In this document: one piece after another, positions 1 to 8,371 of the stretch
How the letters are laid out: every line of letters starts with the position of its first letter
Position numbering within the stretch: position 1 is the first letter of the stretch
NCBI GenBank assembly: GCA_036404435.1
Contig: DASWZN010000015.1
Span: 186,001-250,000, forward strand
DNA: 64,000 bases
Direction of reading: 5' to 3'
Source: DASWZN01 sp036404435
GTDB taxonomy: Bacteria; Acidobacteriota; Terriglobia; Bryobacterales; Bryobacteraceae
The notes under the pieces: model-generated
The model's input: only the letters and a program-made list of their open reading frames with translations
Told to the model about the DNA's origin: nothing
Databases searched by the model: none
Position numbers and translations under genes: made by a program

Positions 1-812
1 GTGGGTCCGCTCACTTGGCCCTCCATCATGATGCGAACCGCCTGGCCAATCCCTATGGCGTAGATCGGGACTCCGGCGTTCTGAAGGATCTTGCGGGTCT
101 TATCGAGGGTCAGCTTGCTAAAAGTGTCTATGCCGGAGGTGATCGTAACGATGGCCTTGCGGCCCTCGATGGAGCTCATTCGCTGGGCCGTGTCCGTAAG
201 CGCGTCGTAAAAATTCGCTTCCGAGAAGGCCGGAATCTGAAGGCGCCGCATCGCTTCCATGGCCTCGCGTCTGTCCTGGGTGAAATCGCAGAGGATCTCC
301 GGGTGCATGTCGTAGGCAATGATGGCGACGTAGTCCTCCTGCTTGAGCGACTCCAGAAAGCCCCAGGAAGCCTGGAGGGTTTGGTACCAGGTCCGGGTCC
401 AGTAAGACTGCCAGCGGTTGCTGAACTCGATCACCATGGCCACGGTCATGGGCGCCTCGCCCATGCTGAAGTTGGTTACCTGCTGCGGCACTCCGTCTTC
501 GAGCACCCGGAAGTTACCGCGGGGAATGTTGGGGATGAAGCGGCCCTTGTTGTCGAGCACGGCGACGTCGACCGTTACCGCCGTGACATTGCTCTTGAAA
601 CTGGGCGTGCCTGCGGCCGGAATGTCCTTTTTTTCGAACTTGGAAGGAATCTTGGGGCCTTCGGCCGGCTCGGTCGATGTGGTGCTGTTGCGCGGACGGG
701 CGACCGTCTCGCTGCCTTCCTTCGCAGGTCCCTGGTCCTGGCCGGCGAGCGTGGCGAGACCGGCGGTCAGGCACACTGCGAGCGGAATGACGATAATCCT
801 GGAGATTCTCAT
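1..812 (-). CDS. VWFA-related acidobacterial-type secreted protein (3' end outside window)
   Basis: Reading leftward from ATG at 812 gives an N-terminal hydrophobic signal segment (RIIVIPLAVCLTAGLATLAG), a low-complexity linker, a short beta-rich stretch ending in NFRVLEDGVPQQVTNF, then a von Willebrand A fold. The A-domain shows TVAMVIEFSNR at the MIDAS-strand position, where the usual DxSxS is replaced by E-F-S-N-R, and later GRKAIVTITSGIDTFSKL. This order matches the VWFA-related acidobacterial domain family, whose members are exported and of unknown function. 270 codons are visible and the C-terminus lies beyond base 1. With MIDAS residues changed, metal binding is uncertain. There is no obvious operon partner: the next gene to the right is a rhomboid protease in the same orientation, 100 bases away. 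Confidence 0.8.
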   Translation of the reverse strand, partial: MRISRIIVIPLAVCLTAGLATLAGQDQGPAKEGSETVARPRNSTTSTEPAEGPKIPSKFEKKDIPAAGTPSFKSNVTAVTVDVAVLDNKGRFIPNIPRGNFRVLEDGVPQQVTNFSMGEAPMTVAMVIEFSNRWQSYWTRTWYQTLQASWGFLESLKQEDYVAIIAYDMHPEILCDFTQDRREAMEAMRRLQIPAFSEANFYDALTDTAQRMSSIEGRKAIVTITSGIDTFSKLTLDKTRKILQNAGVPIYAIGIGQAVRIMMEGQVSGP

Positions 813-912
813 GCGACGCCCCACGCCCCGACTATAGCAAAACCTCTATGCCTCACCATGAGATCTGACGCCACAGGATCAGGCGGCGTTACACCCGGCT
901 CCGCGCCGGCGG

Positions 913-1665
913 TCAGTTCACCCAAGGGCCGCCGCCCGGGCCTCGCTTGCGCAGATACACCTGGAACCTGCGCCGGGCTCGTTCCATGCGCCAGTTGCGG
1001 TATCCACCGCGCAGCACCGTGAAGGGGCTGAGCAGGCTCACCTTGAACCGAGCCTTCAGGTAGATGTAACCGACAACCATGCCGCCCAGATGGGCTACGT
1101 GGCTCACCCCGCTACCTCCCTGCCACGACCCGATAAAGGCGATTGCCCCGCAGATCATAGCGACGTACTTGGCTTTCATCGGGAAGATGAGCATGAACAG
1201 CATGATGCGGTCCGGATACATGACGGCGTAGGCCAACAGCACGGCCAGGACGGCGCCGGAAGCGCCCAGCGTTGGAATGTCCAGGTCGGGACGGCGCAGA
1301 AGCGCCACCAGAACAACGCAGACGCCCGCGGCGACGCCGCACAGGAAGTAATACCGCAGGAAGCGCGCCGTGCCCCAGTCCCGCTCCAGGTCCATGCCAA
1401 ACATCCACAGACACAGCATGTTGAACACGATGTGCCACACGTTCCCCACGGAGTGCAGGAACATGTAGGTGACCAACTGCCAGATCCAGCCCCGCAGCAC
1501 CAGAGCCGGCACCAGCCAGCCGTAACTGAACCACCCCAGTCCAAACCAGACTCGGAGAACGAAGTCGGCCACGTACACCCCAACATTGACGATCAGCAGC
1601 CATTTCACCGCCGGGGGAAAGTAATACGTGGGTTGCCCGATTGGTCTGTAGCCGGTGCGTTGCAT
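913..1665 (-). CDS. Rhomboid family intramembrane serine protease
   Basis: This is a polytopic membrane protein of about 250 residues with six hydrophobic segments. Catalytic features are visible: HIVFN near residues 78-82 in the second helix, the active-site serine in LGASGAVLA (about S136), and the general-base histidine in SHVAHLGGMVVG (about H192). These match the Ser-His dyad of bacterial rhomboids, which cut single-pass membrane proteins within the bilayer. A basic C-terminal tail (RMERARRRFQVYLRKR) should be cytoplasmic. I chose ATG 1665. A GTG at 1683 would add six residues and cannot be excluded. It is transcribed divergently from the TPR gene that begins at 1749. Confidence 0.9.
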   Translation of the reverse strand: MQRTGYRPIGQPTYYFPPAVKWLLIVNVGVYVADFVLRVWFGLGWFSYGWLVPALVLRGWIWQLVTYMFLHSVGNVWHIVFNMLCLWMFGMDLERDWGTARFLRYYFLCGVAAGVCVVLVALLRRPDLDIPTLGASGAVLAVLLAYAVMYPDRIMLFMLIFPMKAKYVAMICGAIAFIGSWQGGSGVSHVAHLGGMVVGYIYLKARFKVSLLSPFTVLRGGYRNWRMERARRRFQVYLRKRGPGGGPWVN

Positions 1666-1748
1666 GGAAGGCGTGCCCGTCACCGCCAGAATATCAGAAA
1701 CAGCCGGTTGTTTTCGGCGACGGGCTTTGGGCTAAACTGGAGCATGGC

Positions 1749-3308
1749 GTGGCGTCCCGTCTCCACGCCAGATCAAGGCGGGCGCTTTTGATTCGCTGCT
1801 TTCTCGCTGTTCTCATCCTGACAACTTGGATCGTTTCCGGCGTCGCCCGAGGGCAGGAGCGGCCGGAAACGAAGACCGCGAAATCCGCCGGGCCGGGGCA
1901 GCTCGACGCCAGCCCCGCTCTGTTCACCGTCCTGGCGGCGATCAATGCCGTGGGCTACGACGCCGATCGCGAATCCTCATCCAACTCGCCGCTGCGGGAG
2001 GCGGTGCGGCGCTGGGTCGCAGCCAAGGCTCCGGCCAGCCAGGCCGAGATGCGGCGCTTCCTTCTCAATCACCGGCAGACCGATTCGGTGGCGGAGCTGG
2101 GCCAGTACGTCTCGTTCGCGCTTTCGGTCGAAGGGCCGCCGGAGTTCCGCTGGCGATACAGGCTGGCGGACCTGGCCCCGGAAGTGCAGGCGCTCGACGG
2201 GTTCCGGGAGCTGCTGGCGAGGTTCTACCAGGAGGCGGACATCGAGGGGGCGTGGCGCAAGTCGCAGCCGGCCTTCGAAGAGGCGATCGCGCGCTACCAT
2301 GGCCCGGTAACCAACGCCCTGAACCTGGTGAACGCGTACTTGCGCACTTCGACCACCGGACCGCTTGGCGCCCACTTCCAGATCTACGTGGACCTGCTGG
2401 CCGCACCCAACCAGGTCCACACACGCAGCTTCCGCAACGACTATTTTGTCGTTCTGACGCCGTCGGCGGAGCCTCAGATCGAGACCGTGCGCCACGCCTA
2501 CCTGCATTTCATGCTGGACACGCTGCCGGTGAGGTACGCCGACGAGCTCGAGAAAAAGAGGGGGCTGATCGATTACGCACAAGGTGCGCCCTTCCTCGAG
2601 GATTATTACAAGAACGACTTCCTGCGGCTGGCCGATGAGTGCCTCATCAAGGCAGTGGAGGCGCGGCTGGCGCCGTCCTCCGCCCGCCAGGGGCTGATCG
2701 GCCAGGCGCTGCGCCAGGGCTACGTTATGACGCCGGCGTGGGCCGAGGCGCTGATCCTGTACGAGAACCAGGAGCAGTCCATGCGCTTCTTCTTTCCCAG
2801 GCTGGTGGCGGCGATCGATCTGAAACGGGAAGAAGAGCGATTGGAAAAGATCGAGTTCGCCCCCGAGCGGCCCGCGCCGAAGATCAGACTGGCGGAGCAT
2901 CCGGTCGAGCCCACCGGGCCGCAGAAGACGCTGGAAGAAGCCGAGCGGCTGTACTTCGCCGAGCCGCCGGATCTCGCCAACGCCAAAGCCGGCTACCTCC
3001 GGGTGCTGAACGAGACGGCAGACAAGACACTGCGGGCCAAGGCGCTCTATGGCCTCGCGCGCGTGGCGCTCCGCCAGAACGATCCCGACAAGGCGGAGAC
3101 GTTGTTTGGAGAGACACTCGAGTCCGAACCCGACCCGCAGGTCAAGGCGTGGGCACAGGTGTATCTGGGCCGGCTGGCGGACGCCGCCGGGCAATCCGAG
3201 CAGGCGACCCAGCGGTACCGGGCCGCACTGGCCGTCGAAGGCGCCTCGGAGAAGGCGCGGCAGGCCGCGCGGGAGGGGATAGAGAAAGCCTCCCGGCGCC
3301 ATGAGTAG
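1749..3308 (+). CDS. Exported TPR-containing protein of unknown function
   Basis: I do not recognise a named family for the N-terminal half. The protein of 519 residues starts at GTG 1749, which has GGAG six bases upstream; an ATG at 1641 would overlap the divergent rhomboid gene. The N-terminus is a signal peptide (CFLAVLILTTWIVSGVARGQ). The middle holds a helical region with a histidine-rich segment HAYLHFMLD and no complete protease motif. The C-terminal 150 residues contain tetratricopeptide-like repeats (for example AKALYGLARVALRQNDPDKA and AWAQVYLGRLADAAGQSEQA). The next gene, 35 bases on, also encodes an exported TPR protein, so the two probably form a periplasmic scaffold pair. Function unknown. 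Confidence 0.75.
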   Translation: MASRLHARSRRALLIRCFLAVLILTTWIVSGVARGQERPETKTAKSAGPGQLDASPALFTVLAAINAVGYDADRESSSNSPLREAVRRWVAAKAPASQAEMRRFLLNHRQTDSVAELGQYVSFALSVEGPPEFRWRYRLADLAPEVQALDGFRELLARFYQEADIEGAWRKSQPAFEEAIARYHGPVTNALNLVNAYLRTSTTGPLGAHFQIYVDLLAAPNQVHTRSFRNDYFVVLTPSAEPQIETVRHAYLHFMLDTLPVRYADELEKKRGLIDYAQGAPFLEDYYKNDFLRLADECLIKAVEARLAPSSARQGLIGQALRQGYVMTPAWAEALILYENQEQSMRFFFPRLVAAIDLKREEERLEKIEFAPERPAPKIRLAEHPVEPTGPQKTLEEAERLYFAEPPDLANAKAGYLRVLNETADKTLRAKALYGLARVALRQNDPDKAETLFGETLESEPDPQVKAWAQVYLGRLADAAGQSEQATQRYRAALAVEGASEKARQAAREGIEKASRRHE

Positions 3309-3343
3309 CTGTGCAGACTAGTGAAGAGGAGAAGGAGTCACCG

Positions 3344-4138
3344 ATGAGAAACGGATTCATAATGGGCGCCGTGGCGGCGATATTAGCCTGCGGTGCGATG
3401 GCCCAGCCGGCCCCGAAGGCGCGCGCGCCAAAAACACCGGCGGAGGCGCAGGCTTTAAATGCGGTGTTCCAGGCTGCCTCGCCGGATGCCCGCATCGCCG
3501 CAGCCGAAGATTTCGTCGTGAAGTTCCCCGAGTCCGACTTCAAAGCGGTGGCCTTCTACGCGGAGGCTCAGAGCTACCAGGAGAAGAACGACTACGACCA
3601 CCTGGTCGTCTTCGGCGACCAGGCGCTCGAATCCAACCCCGACGACACTACCAAGGTGCAGGTGCAACTCCTCCTGGCCCACGTCATCGCCCTGAAAACG
3701 GGCGAATTCGATCTCGACCGCGAAGAGAAGCTGGCGCGAGTCGAGAAGTACGCCGACGGCGCGATCGAGACGCTGAAGACCTTGTCGAAGCCGTATCCTG
3801 CCCTGCCCGACGCGCAATGGGAGGAAGTGAAAGCAGGCCTGAACGGCCAGGCGCACGAGGCGCTCGGTCTGGACCAGATGGTGCGGAAGGACTACGAGAA
3901 GGCGATCGCCGAGTTCAAGGCCGCCGTCGAGGCGACCAAGGGCTCCGAGCCCTCCTTCCAGGTGCGGCTGGCCGGCGCCTATGAGAAGGCCGGCAAGTAC
4001 GACGACGCGGTAGCGACCTGCGACAAGGTGCTGGCGGTCCCCAATCTGCATCCGGTGGTCAAGGCGGCCGCGGAGGCCGAAAGGGCCCGCGTCCTGAAGT
4101 TGAAGAGCGGCAGCGCTCCGGCAGCCGCGAAGCCCTGA
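3344..4138 (+). CDS. Exported TPR-like protein
   Basis: 264 residues from ATG 3344, preceded by a purine-rich GAGAAGGAG. A signal peptide (NGFIMGAVAAILACGAMAQ) is followed by an Ala/Pro-rich linker and helical repeats with TPR character: AVAFYAEAQSYQEKNDYD, a central region, then YEKAIAEFKAAVEATKG and VRLAGAYEKAGKYDDAVATC. No catalytic motif is visible. Its position between another exported TPR protein and rnc suggests one rightward transcript. A role as a protein-protein interaction scaffold in the periplasm is inference; the exact role is unknown. Confidence 0.75.
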   Translation: MRNGFIMGAVAAILACGAMAQPAPKARAPKTPAEAQALNAVFQAASPDARIAAAEDFVVKFPESDFKAVAFYAEAQSYQEKNDYDHLVVFGDQALESNPDDTTKVQVQLLLAHVIALKTGEFDLDREEKLARVEKYADGAIETLKTLSKPYPALPDAQWEEVKAGLNGQAHEALGLDQMVRKDYEKAIAEFKAAVEATKGSEPSFQVRLAGAYEKAGKYDDAVATCDKVLAVPNLHPVVKAAAEAERARVLKLKSGSAPAAAKP

Positions 4139-4154
4139 TCGGGACATCGATTCC

Positions 4155-4862
4155 ATGCGCGCGGATCTGGAGGCGCTCGAAGCCGCAATCGGCCACGAAT
4201 TCAGTGACCGCGACCTCCTCGTCCGCGCGCTCACGCACACCTCTCATGCCTACGAGAGGGGCCAGACCCCGTTCCAGGACAATGAGCAACTCGAGTTTCT
4301 GGGCGACTCGATCCTGGGATTCCTGGTCAGCGAATCGCTCGTGTGCCGCTATCCGGCCTACCGCGAGGGTCGGCTCTCGATCCTGAAGAACTACCTGGTC
4401 AGCGCCTCGCACCTGCACGAAGTGGCCCAGAAGATCGGGTTGGGCGAGTACCTGCTGCTCGGGCGGGGAGAGGAGTTGAGCGGCGGCCGCGTGAAGAGGG
4501 GCCTGCTGGCAGACGCCGTCGAGGCGCTGATCGCGGCCGTTTACCTGGACGCCGGAATCGGAGGGGCGCGGCACTTCGTGGTCCGGCATATCCTGGGCGC
4601 CGAGCAGGAACTGGAGGAGAACATCGAGGCGCCCTTCACTAATTTCAAGGGCGCCCTGCAGGAAGTCGCGCGGTCTCTCAATCTGCCTTTTCCCCGCTAC
4701 ACGGTCGTCGAGGAACAAGGGCCGCCGCACGCGCGCCGGTTCACGGTCGAAGTCACGATCGGGGCGGACCTGGCCGGCCAGGCCGAAGGCGACTCCAAGA
4801 AGAGCGCCGGACAAAAGGCGGCCCAGATGGTGCTCAAGCGCCTCGTGGAGCACGCTGAGTAA
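4155..4862 (+). CDS. rnc: Ribonuclease III
   Basis: 235 residues, the normal length for RNase III, which cleaves double-stranded RNA in rRNA and mRNA processing. The catalytic domain holds the signature NEQLEFLGDSILGFLV near residues 43-58 and the second acidic cluster LLADAVEALIAAVYLD near residues 117-132. Together these provide the metal-binding Glu and Asp residues. A C-terminal double-stranded RNA-binding domain follows (FKGALQEVARSLNLPFPRYT to SAGQKAAQMVLKRLVEHAE). The start at ATG 4155 is 16 bases after the TPR gene stop. The methyltransferase gene begins six bases after its stop. Confidence 0.97.
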   Translation: MRADLEALEAAIGHEFSDRDLLVRALTHTSHAYERGQTPFQDNEQLEFLGDSILGFLVSESLVCRYPAYREGRLSILKNYLVSASHLHEVAQKIGLGEYLLLGRGEELSGGRVKRGLLADAVEALIAAVYLDAGIGGARHFVVRHILGAEQELEENIEAPFTNFKGALQEVARSLNLPFPRYTVVEEQGPPHARRFTVEVTIGADLAGQAEGDSKKSAGQKAAQMVLKRLVEHAE

Positions 4863-4868
4863 CACACG

Positions 4869-5561
4869 GTGCACGGCAGGATTCGGGAACTCTACGATCA
4901 ACGCACCTCGCAGGGCTGGCGTTACCGCGTCTGGCGGCTGGTACAGCCCCCGCAGCCGTTTCTCGCCAACCCGCGTGAACCCACCGACTTTCCTCTAGGC
5001 CGGTGGAATCTCTATATCGGCGGGGCCGGTTGCCGGACGGACGGATACGTGAATGTCGACTTGTTCGAGGCGCCTGGTGTGACGGTGGCGGCGAATGCCG
5101 AACACCTTCCGTTTCCGCCGGACCTGTTCGTGCGGGTAGAGTGCGACGCTGTGCTCGAACATGCGCGCTGGCCCGAGCAGGTCATGCGCGAAATCGAGCG
5201 CGTGCTCGCGCCCGGCGGTTACGCCCACATTGTCACGCCTTTCTGTCACCCCTTCCACGCCTACCCGGAGGACTTCCGCCGGTTCACGCTGGACGGTCTC
5301 AAGCTGATGGCGGGCTCTCTCGAGGTGGTCGACGAGGGGTGGAGGACCGGGCCCACCGGCACGCTGATCCTCTTTTTGATCGAGTACTTCAAGATGTTTC
5401 TGCCGTGGCGCGTCTGGCGGGCCGCCGTTCATTTCCTGCTGGGCTGGCTGCTGGCGCCGTTCCGCTACCTCGATCGTTTCCTGATGCGCACGGCGCGGGC
5501 GGGGCAAATCGGGAACACGTGTTATCTCTGGCTCCGGAAACCGCACCACCCTGCCGCCTGA
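4869..5561 (+). CDS. Class I SAM-dependent methyltransferase with C-terminal hydrophobic region
   Basis: 230 residues starting at GTG 4869. The methyltransferase type-11 fold is visible: a degenerate glycine motif LYIGGAGCRTDGYVNVDL, the acidic end of strand 2 (NVDLFEAP), ANAEHLPFPPDLFVRVECDAVLEH as motif II to III, and REIERVLAPGGYAHIVTPF as the post-catalytic helix and strand. After about residue 160 come hydrophobic stretches (TLILFLIEYFKMFLPW and AAVHFLLGWLLAPFRYL) that suggest membrane association. The substrate cannot be told from sequence. Such proteins often act in lipid or cell-envelope methylation, but that is only inference. Confidence 0.8.
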   Translation: MHGRIRELYDQRTSQGWRYRVWRLVQPPQPFLANPREPTDFPLGRWNLYIGGAGCRTDGYVNVDLFEAPGVTVAANAEHLPFPPDLFVRVECDAVLEHARWPEQVMREIERVLAPGGYAHIVTPFCHPFHAYPEDFRRFTLDGLKLMAGSLEVVDEGWRTGPTGTLILFLIEYFKMFLPWRVWRAAVHFLLGWLLAPFRYLDRFLMRTARAGQIGNTCYLWLRKPHHPAA

Positions 5562-5585
5562 CCCGTTTGCTAGACTCGGCATCAA

Positions 5586-5948
5586 ATGACCTATCTGGCG
5601 CTGTTGGCAATCGGACTGGTAGCGGGCGTGTTCGCCGGCATGTTTGGCATTGGGGGCGGCCTCATCATTGTGCCGGCGCTGCTCTTTGTGCTGAAGATGA
5701 GCGAACTGGAGGCGATCGCGACCAGCCTGGCGGCGTTGATCCCGCCCGTGGGCCTGCTGGGCGCGGCGGAGTACTACAGCAAGGGGTACATTCACATCCG
5801 CTATGCGGCTCTGATCGCGGCCGGGTTGTTTGTGGGCGCGTTCTTCGGGGCTCGCATCATGATCGGTCTTGAGCCGCCCGTCATCCGGAGGATCTACGCG
5901 GGGTTCCTGATCGTGATCGCGGCACGGATGTTGATGACAGGGAAGTAG
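5586..5948 (+). CDS. Half-size TauE/SafE family membrane protein
   Basis: 120 residues with four predicted hydrophobic helices. The first carries the family hallmark GVFAGMFGIGGGLIIVPALL, and SLAALIPPVGLLGAAEYY follows. Full TauE/SafE exporters are about 250 residues made of two related halves, and this protein corresponds to one half. It would have to dimerise to form the usual fold. TauE/SafE proteins move sulfite, sulfoacetate or other organic anions across the inner membrane; the substrate here is unknown. It begins at ATG 5586, 24 bases after the methyltransferase, and ends 11 bases before a convergent gene. Confidence 0.85.
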   Translation: MTYLALLAIGLVAGVFAGMFGIGGGLIIVPALLFVLKMSELEAIATSLAALIPPVGLLGAAEYYSKGYIHIRYAALIAAGLFVGAFFGARIMIGLEPPVIRRIYAGFLIVIAARMLMTGK

Positions 5949-5959
5949 CGGGGCTCGAT

Positions 5960-6415
5960 CTAGCGGAGCAAGCGGCGAATGGGCGCCGCCACGCGAACCG
6001 GCTCGGCGTCGACGGGCCCGGCGGCCACCTCAGAACGAGGGCTGGGCAGCGGCGTCAACGCCGGCAGTTCCCGATCCACCCAGGGCGTCAGGGGGATGTT
6101 GCGGAACGAGACCCGCTCCTGCAGGAGCATCGTGCCTCGGCTTTCGATGAGAAACCGGCGCTCATCGACGCGCACGTCCGCCAGGAATTCATTAAGCGCC
6201 CTTCGCCGGGCCTCTTCCTCGGACGCCCGGACGCGCTCCTCCATGGCCCGGTGCTGGGTAGCCAGCAGGGCGCGGACTTCGGCGAGCGCCGCCCGCTGGC
6301 AGGCCAGCGCCGCGTCCGTGCGGGCGTTCATAAGGATGGCGGTGAGCAGCGCGGCGCCGGCTGCCACGACAAAGGGCATCGCCGTCCAAACGAAGTCAGG
6401 GACAAGCCCGGCCAT
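5960..6415 (-). CDS. Hypothetical protein with one transmembrane helix and a coiled coil
   Basis: I do not recognise this protein. From ATG 6415 it encodes 151 residues. There is an N-terminal hydrophobic helix (FVWTAMPFVVAAGAALLTAIL) and then a charged helical stretch, heptad-like, from about residue 35 to 80 (RALLATQHRAMEERVRASEE). The remainder includes FLADVRVDERRFLIESRG and a proline-rich tail. It is probably anchored in the inner membrane with the coiled coil exposed. It is convergent with the TauE gene and lies downstream of guaA after a gap containing a palindromic element. Confidence 0.6.
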   Translation of the reverse strand: MAGLVPDFVWTAMPFVVAAGAALLTAILMNARTDAALACQRAALAEVRALLATQHRAMEERVRASEEEARRRALNEFLADVRVDERRFLIESRGTMLLQERVSFRNIPLTPWVDRELPALTPLPSPRSEVAAGPVDAEPVRVAAPIRRLLR

Positions 6416-6469
6416 GCCTCATCCATCGGCGGAAGGCGGGGAAAAGTTGAGTGAGGGCCCGACGTTGCC

Positions 6470-6533
6470 GCTTGCTTACGCGCGCGGTTCGATGCTGGGG
6501 AGCACCATGGCACCGAACCCCGAGCGTGAGCGA
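6470..6533. repeat. Intergenic imperfect inverted repeat
   Basis: The left arm (6475-6492, GCTTACGCGCGCGGTTCG) pairs with the right arm (6514-6531) at 15 of 18 positions around a 21-base loop containing an ATG palindrome (CACCATGG). It lies in the 135-base gap between guaA and the small coiled-coil gene and is not coding on either strand. It may also act as a transcription attenuator at the end of guaA, but it lacks a following T-run. Confidence 0.65.
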
Positions 6534-6550
6534 GGGGAGTCTCCCGCCCC

Positions 6551-8347
6551 CTATTCCCACTCGATGGTGCCAGGGGGCTTGTGGGTGAGATCGTAGAAAA
6601 CCGCGCAGACGCCTTCGATATCCAGCAACTCCCGCGTCATGGCGGCCTGGAGGCCGGCTTCCATGGGCACCGAGCGCGCCGTCATCCCGTCTACGGAGTC
6701 CACCGGGCGCAGCGCCACCGAATCGGGACGCCCGGCCGTGCCGAGCGGGATCAGGATCACAGGAAACTGCCAGACCGTGCGGTCGAAGCCGGAATCGTGC
6801 GAAAGACGGCGGACAATGGCGTCGGCACGGCGCAGGCGTGCCAGGCGTTCCGGTGTCAGGGCGCTCGTCCACACCCGCAGCGAGTCGAGAGGCGCGCGAC
6901 TCTCGACCAGGGCCACCACGCGGTTGATGCCGGAAATGCGATTGATGAGTTCCGTGGCGCGATCCTGCAGGCTGCCGTCGGGCGGCGGCGCTTCCCCGAG
7001 CGCGAGCACCGGCCGGTAGCTGCGCTCATCCCCCTGAACTCCCACCGAGTGGACCGGGAGCAGCCAGCCTTCCTCGATGCGGCGCACCGGCTCGTCCGTC
7101 TCCGAGCAGAGGCAGCGGATCGCCAGGCCGGGTCCGGGGAACGGGTGACGGTTGAGCAGTTCCGCGGGCAAGCCGAGCTCTTCGCCGATCTCGCGGACCT
7201 CGTCCTTGTAGAACGAGCTGAGCGGCTCGACGATGCGGCCCGCCTCGATCAGCCTCTGCACCCCTTCGACGCGATTGTGATGAGTCTTGATGAGAGCCGC
7301 GTTCTTGGTGCCACCGGATTCGATGGTGTCCGGATAGATGGTGCCTTGGCCCAGGATCCAATCGCCTTCGGCAAAATGGCCGCTCTCGATGATCTCTTCC
7401 TGGACCCGCACGAACTCCTCTCCGATGATGCGGCGCTTCTGCTCGGGCTCGCGAACGCCTTCGAGCGCCCCCAGGAACCGATCTTCGGCCTCTTCGATCA
7501 GGACGGCGCCGGGAGCGAGCCGGTCGAAGGTGCGGCGGACGAAGTCGGTCTCGCCTTCGCGCATCAGACCGGTATCGACGTACCGGCCGCGAACCCGCTC
7601 CGGCCCCAGCGCGCGCAGGCACAGCGTGAAGGCCACCGAGGAATCCACGCCGCCCGAAACGAAGAAGAACACGTTGCGGTCCCCGACCGCGGCGTGGATG
7701 CGGCTCTCGACCAGCGGGATGCGGTTCTTGGGGTTCCAGTCGCGCTGGCAGCCGCAGATGCCGAAAACGAAGTTCTCGAGGATCTGGCGGCCGCGGCAGG
7801 TATGCGCCACCTCGGGGTGGAACTGAACGGCATAAAGCCGGCGGCCGGTGTCGGCCATAGCGGCGATGGCGCAAGTCTCGGTCGACCCGAGAACTTCGAA
7901 GCCGGGCGGAGCGGCCAGCGCCGTATCCCGGTGACTCATCCAGATCTGCTCGCGCCCGTGCAACGGCACGCCCTCGAACAGGGGCGCCGTTTTCGCCAGG
8001 TCGAAGAATGCCATCCCGTACTCGCCCTTCTCGCCGCGCTGGACGCGGCCGCCGAGCAGGTAGGCCATCAATTGCAGCCCGTAGCAGATGCCGAGCACCG
8101 GTACTCCGGCCTCGAACAGGGCGGGGTCGACCGTCGGGCTTCCCTCCGCGTACACGCTCATCGGGCCGCCCGAGATGATGACGCCCCGGCGCGGCGCCAG
8201 TTCCGCCGCCGGCGCATCGCTGGGCCGGACCTCGGCGTAAACCCCCAGCTCACGGACCTTGCGCGCGATCAGGTGGCAGTACTGCCCGCCCGCATCCAGG
8301 ACGATGATTTGAGGTTCGGGCGCGTAGCCAGCAGGCGATCTCAACAC
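6551..8347 (-). CDS. guaA: GMP synthase (glutamine-hydrolysing), long eukaryote-like form
   Basis: Converts XMP to GMP using glutamine and ATP. The N-terminal class I amidotransferase has Cys88 in GICYG and His177/Glu179 in QFHPEV. The ATP pyrophosphatase P-loop SGGVDSSV starts at about residue 231. The C-terminal dimerisation part is longer than in the usual bacterial enzyme: 598 residues against about 515-525. After HPFPGPGLAIRCLC there is an extra module with LLPVHSVGVQGDERSY and INRVV, then a second dimerisation unit ending YDLTHKPPGTIEWE. This order resembles eukaryotic GMPS. The start is GTG 8347 or TTG 8344. It lies 24 bases downstream of the S41 protease gene, same strand. Confidence 0.96.
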   Translation of the reverse strand: MLRSPAGYAPEPQIIVLDAGGQYCHLIARKVRELGVYAEVRPSDAPAAELAPRRGVIISGGPMSVYAEGSPTVDPALFEAGVPVLGICYGLQLMAYLLGGRVQRGEKGEYGMAFFDLAKTAPLFEGVPLHGREQIWMSHRDTALAAPPGFEVLGSTETCAIAAMADTGRRLYAVQFHPEVAHTCRGRQILENFVFGICGCQRDWNPKNRIPLVESRIHAAVGDRNVFFFVSGGVDSSVAFTLCLRALGPERVRGRYVDTGLMREGETDFVRRTFDRLAPGAVLIEEAEDRFLGALEGVREPEQKRRIIGEEFVRVQEEIIESGHFAEGDWILGQGTIYPDTIESGGTKNAALIKTHHNRVEGVQRLIEAGRIVEPLSSFYKDEVREIGEELGLPAELLNRHPFPGPGLAIRCLCSETDEPVRRIEEGWLLPVHSVGVQGDERSYRPVLALGEAPPPDGSLQDRATELINRISGINRVVALVESRAPLDSLRVWTSALTPERLARLRRADAIVRRLSHDSGFDRTVWQFPVILIPLGTAGRPDSVALRPVDSVDGMTARSVPMEAGLQAAMTRELLDIEGVCAVFYDLTHKPPGTIEWE

Positions 8348-8371
8348 TTTCTACGATCTTACTGGAGATGC

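Noticed and set aside
1641..1748. ATG 1641 as start of the first TPR gene
   Set aside because: It would overlap the divergent rhomboid gene and place 36 extra residues before the signal peptide; GTG 1749 has GGAG.
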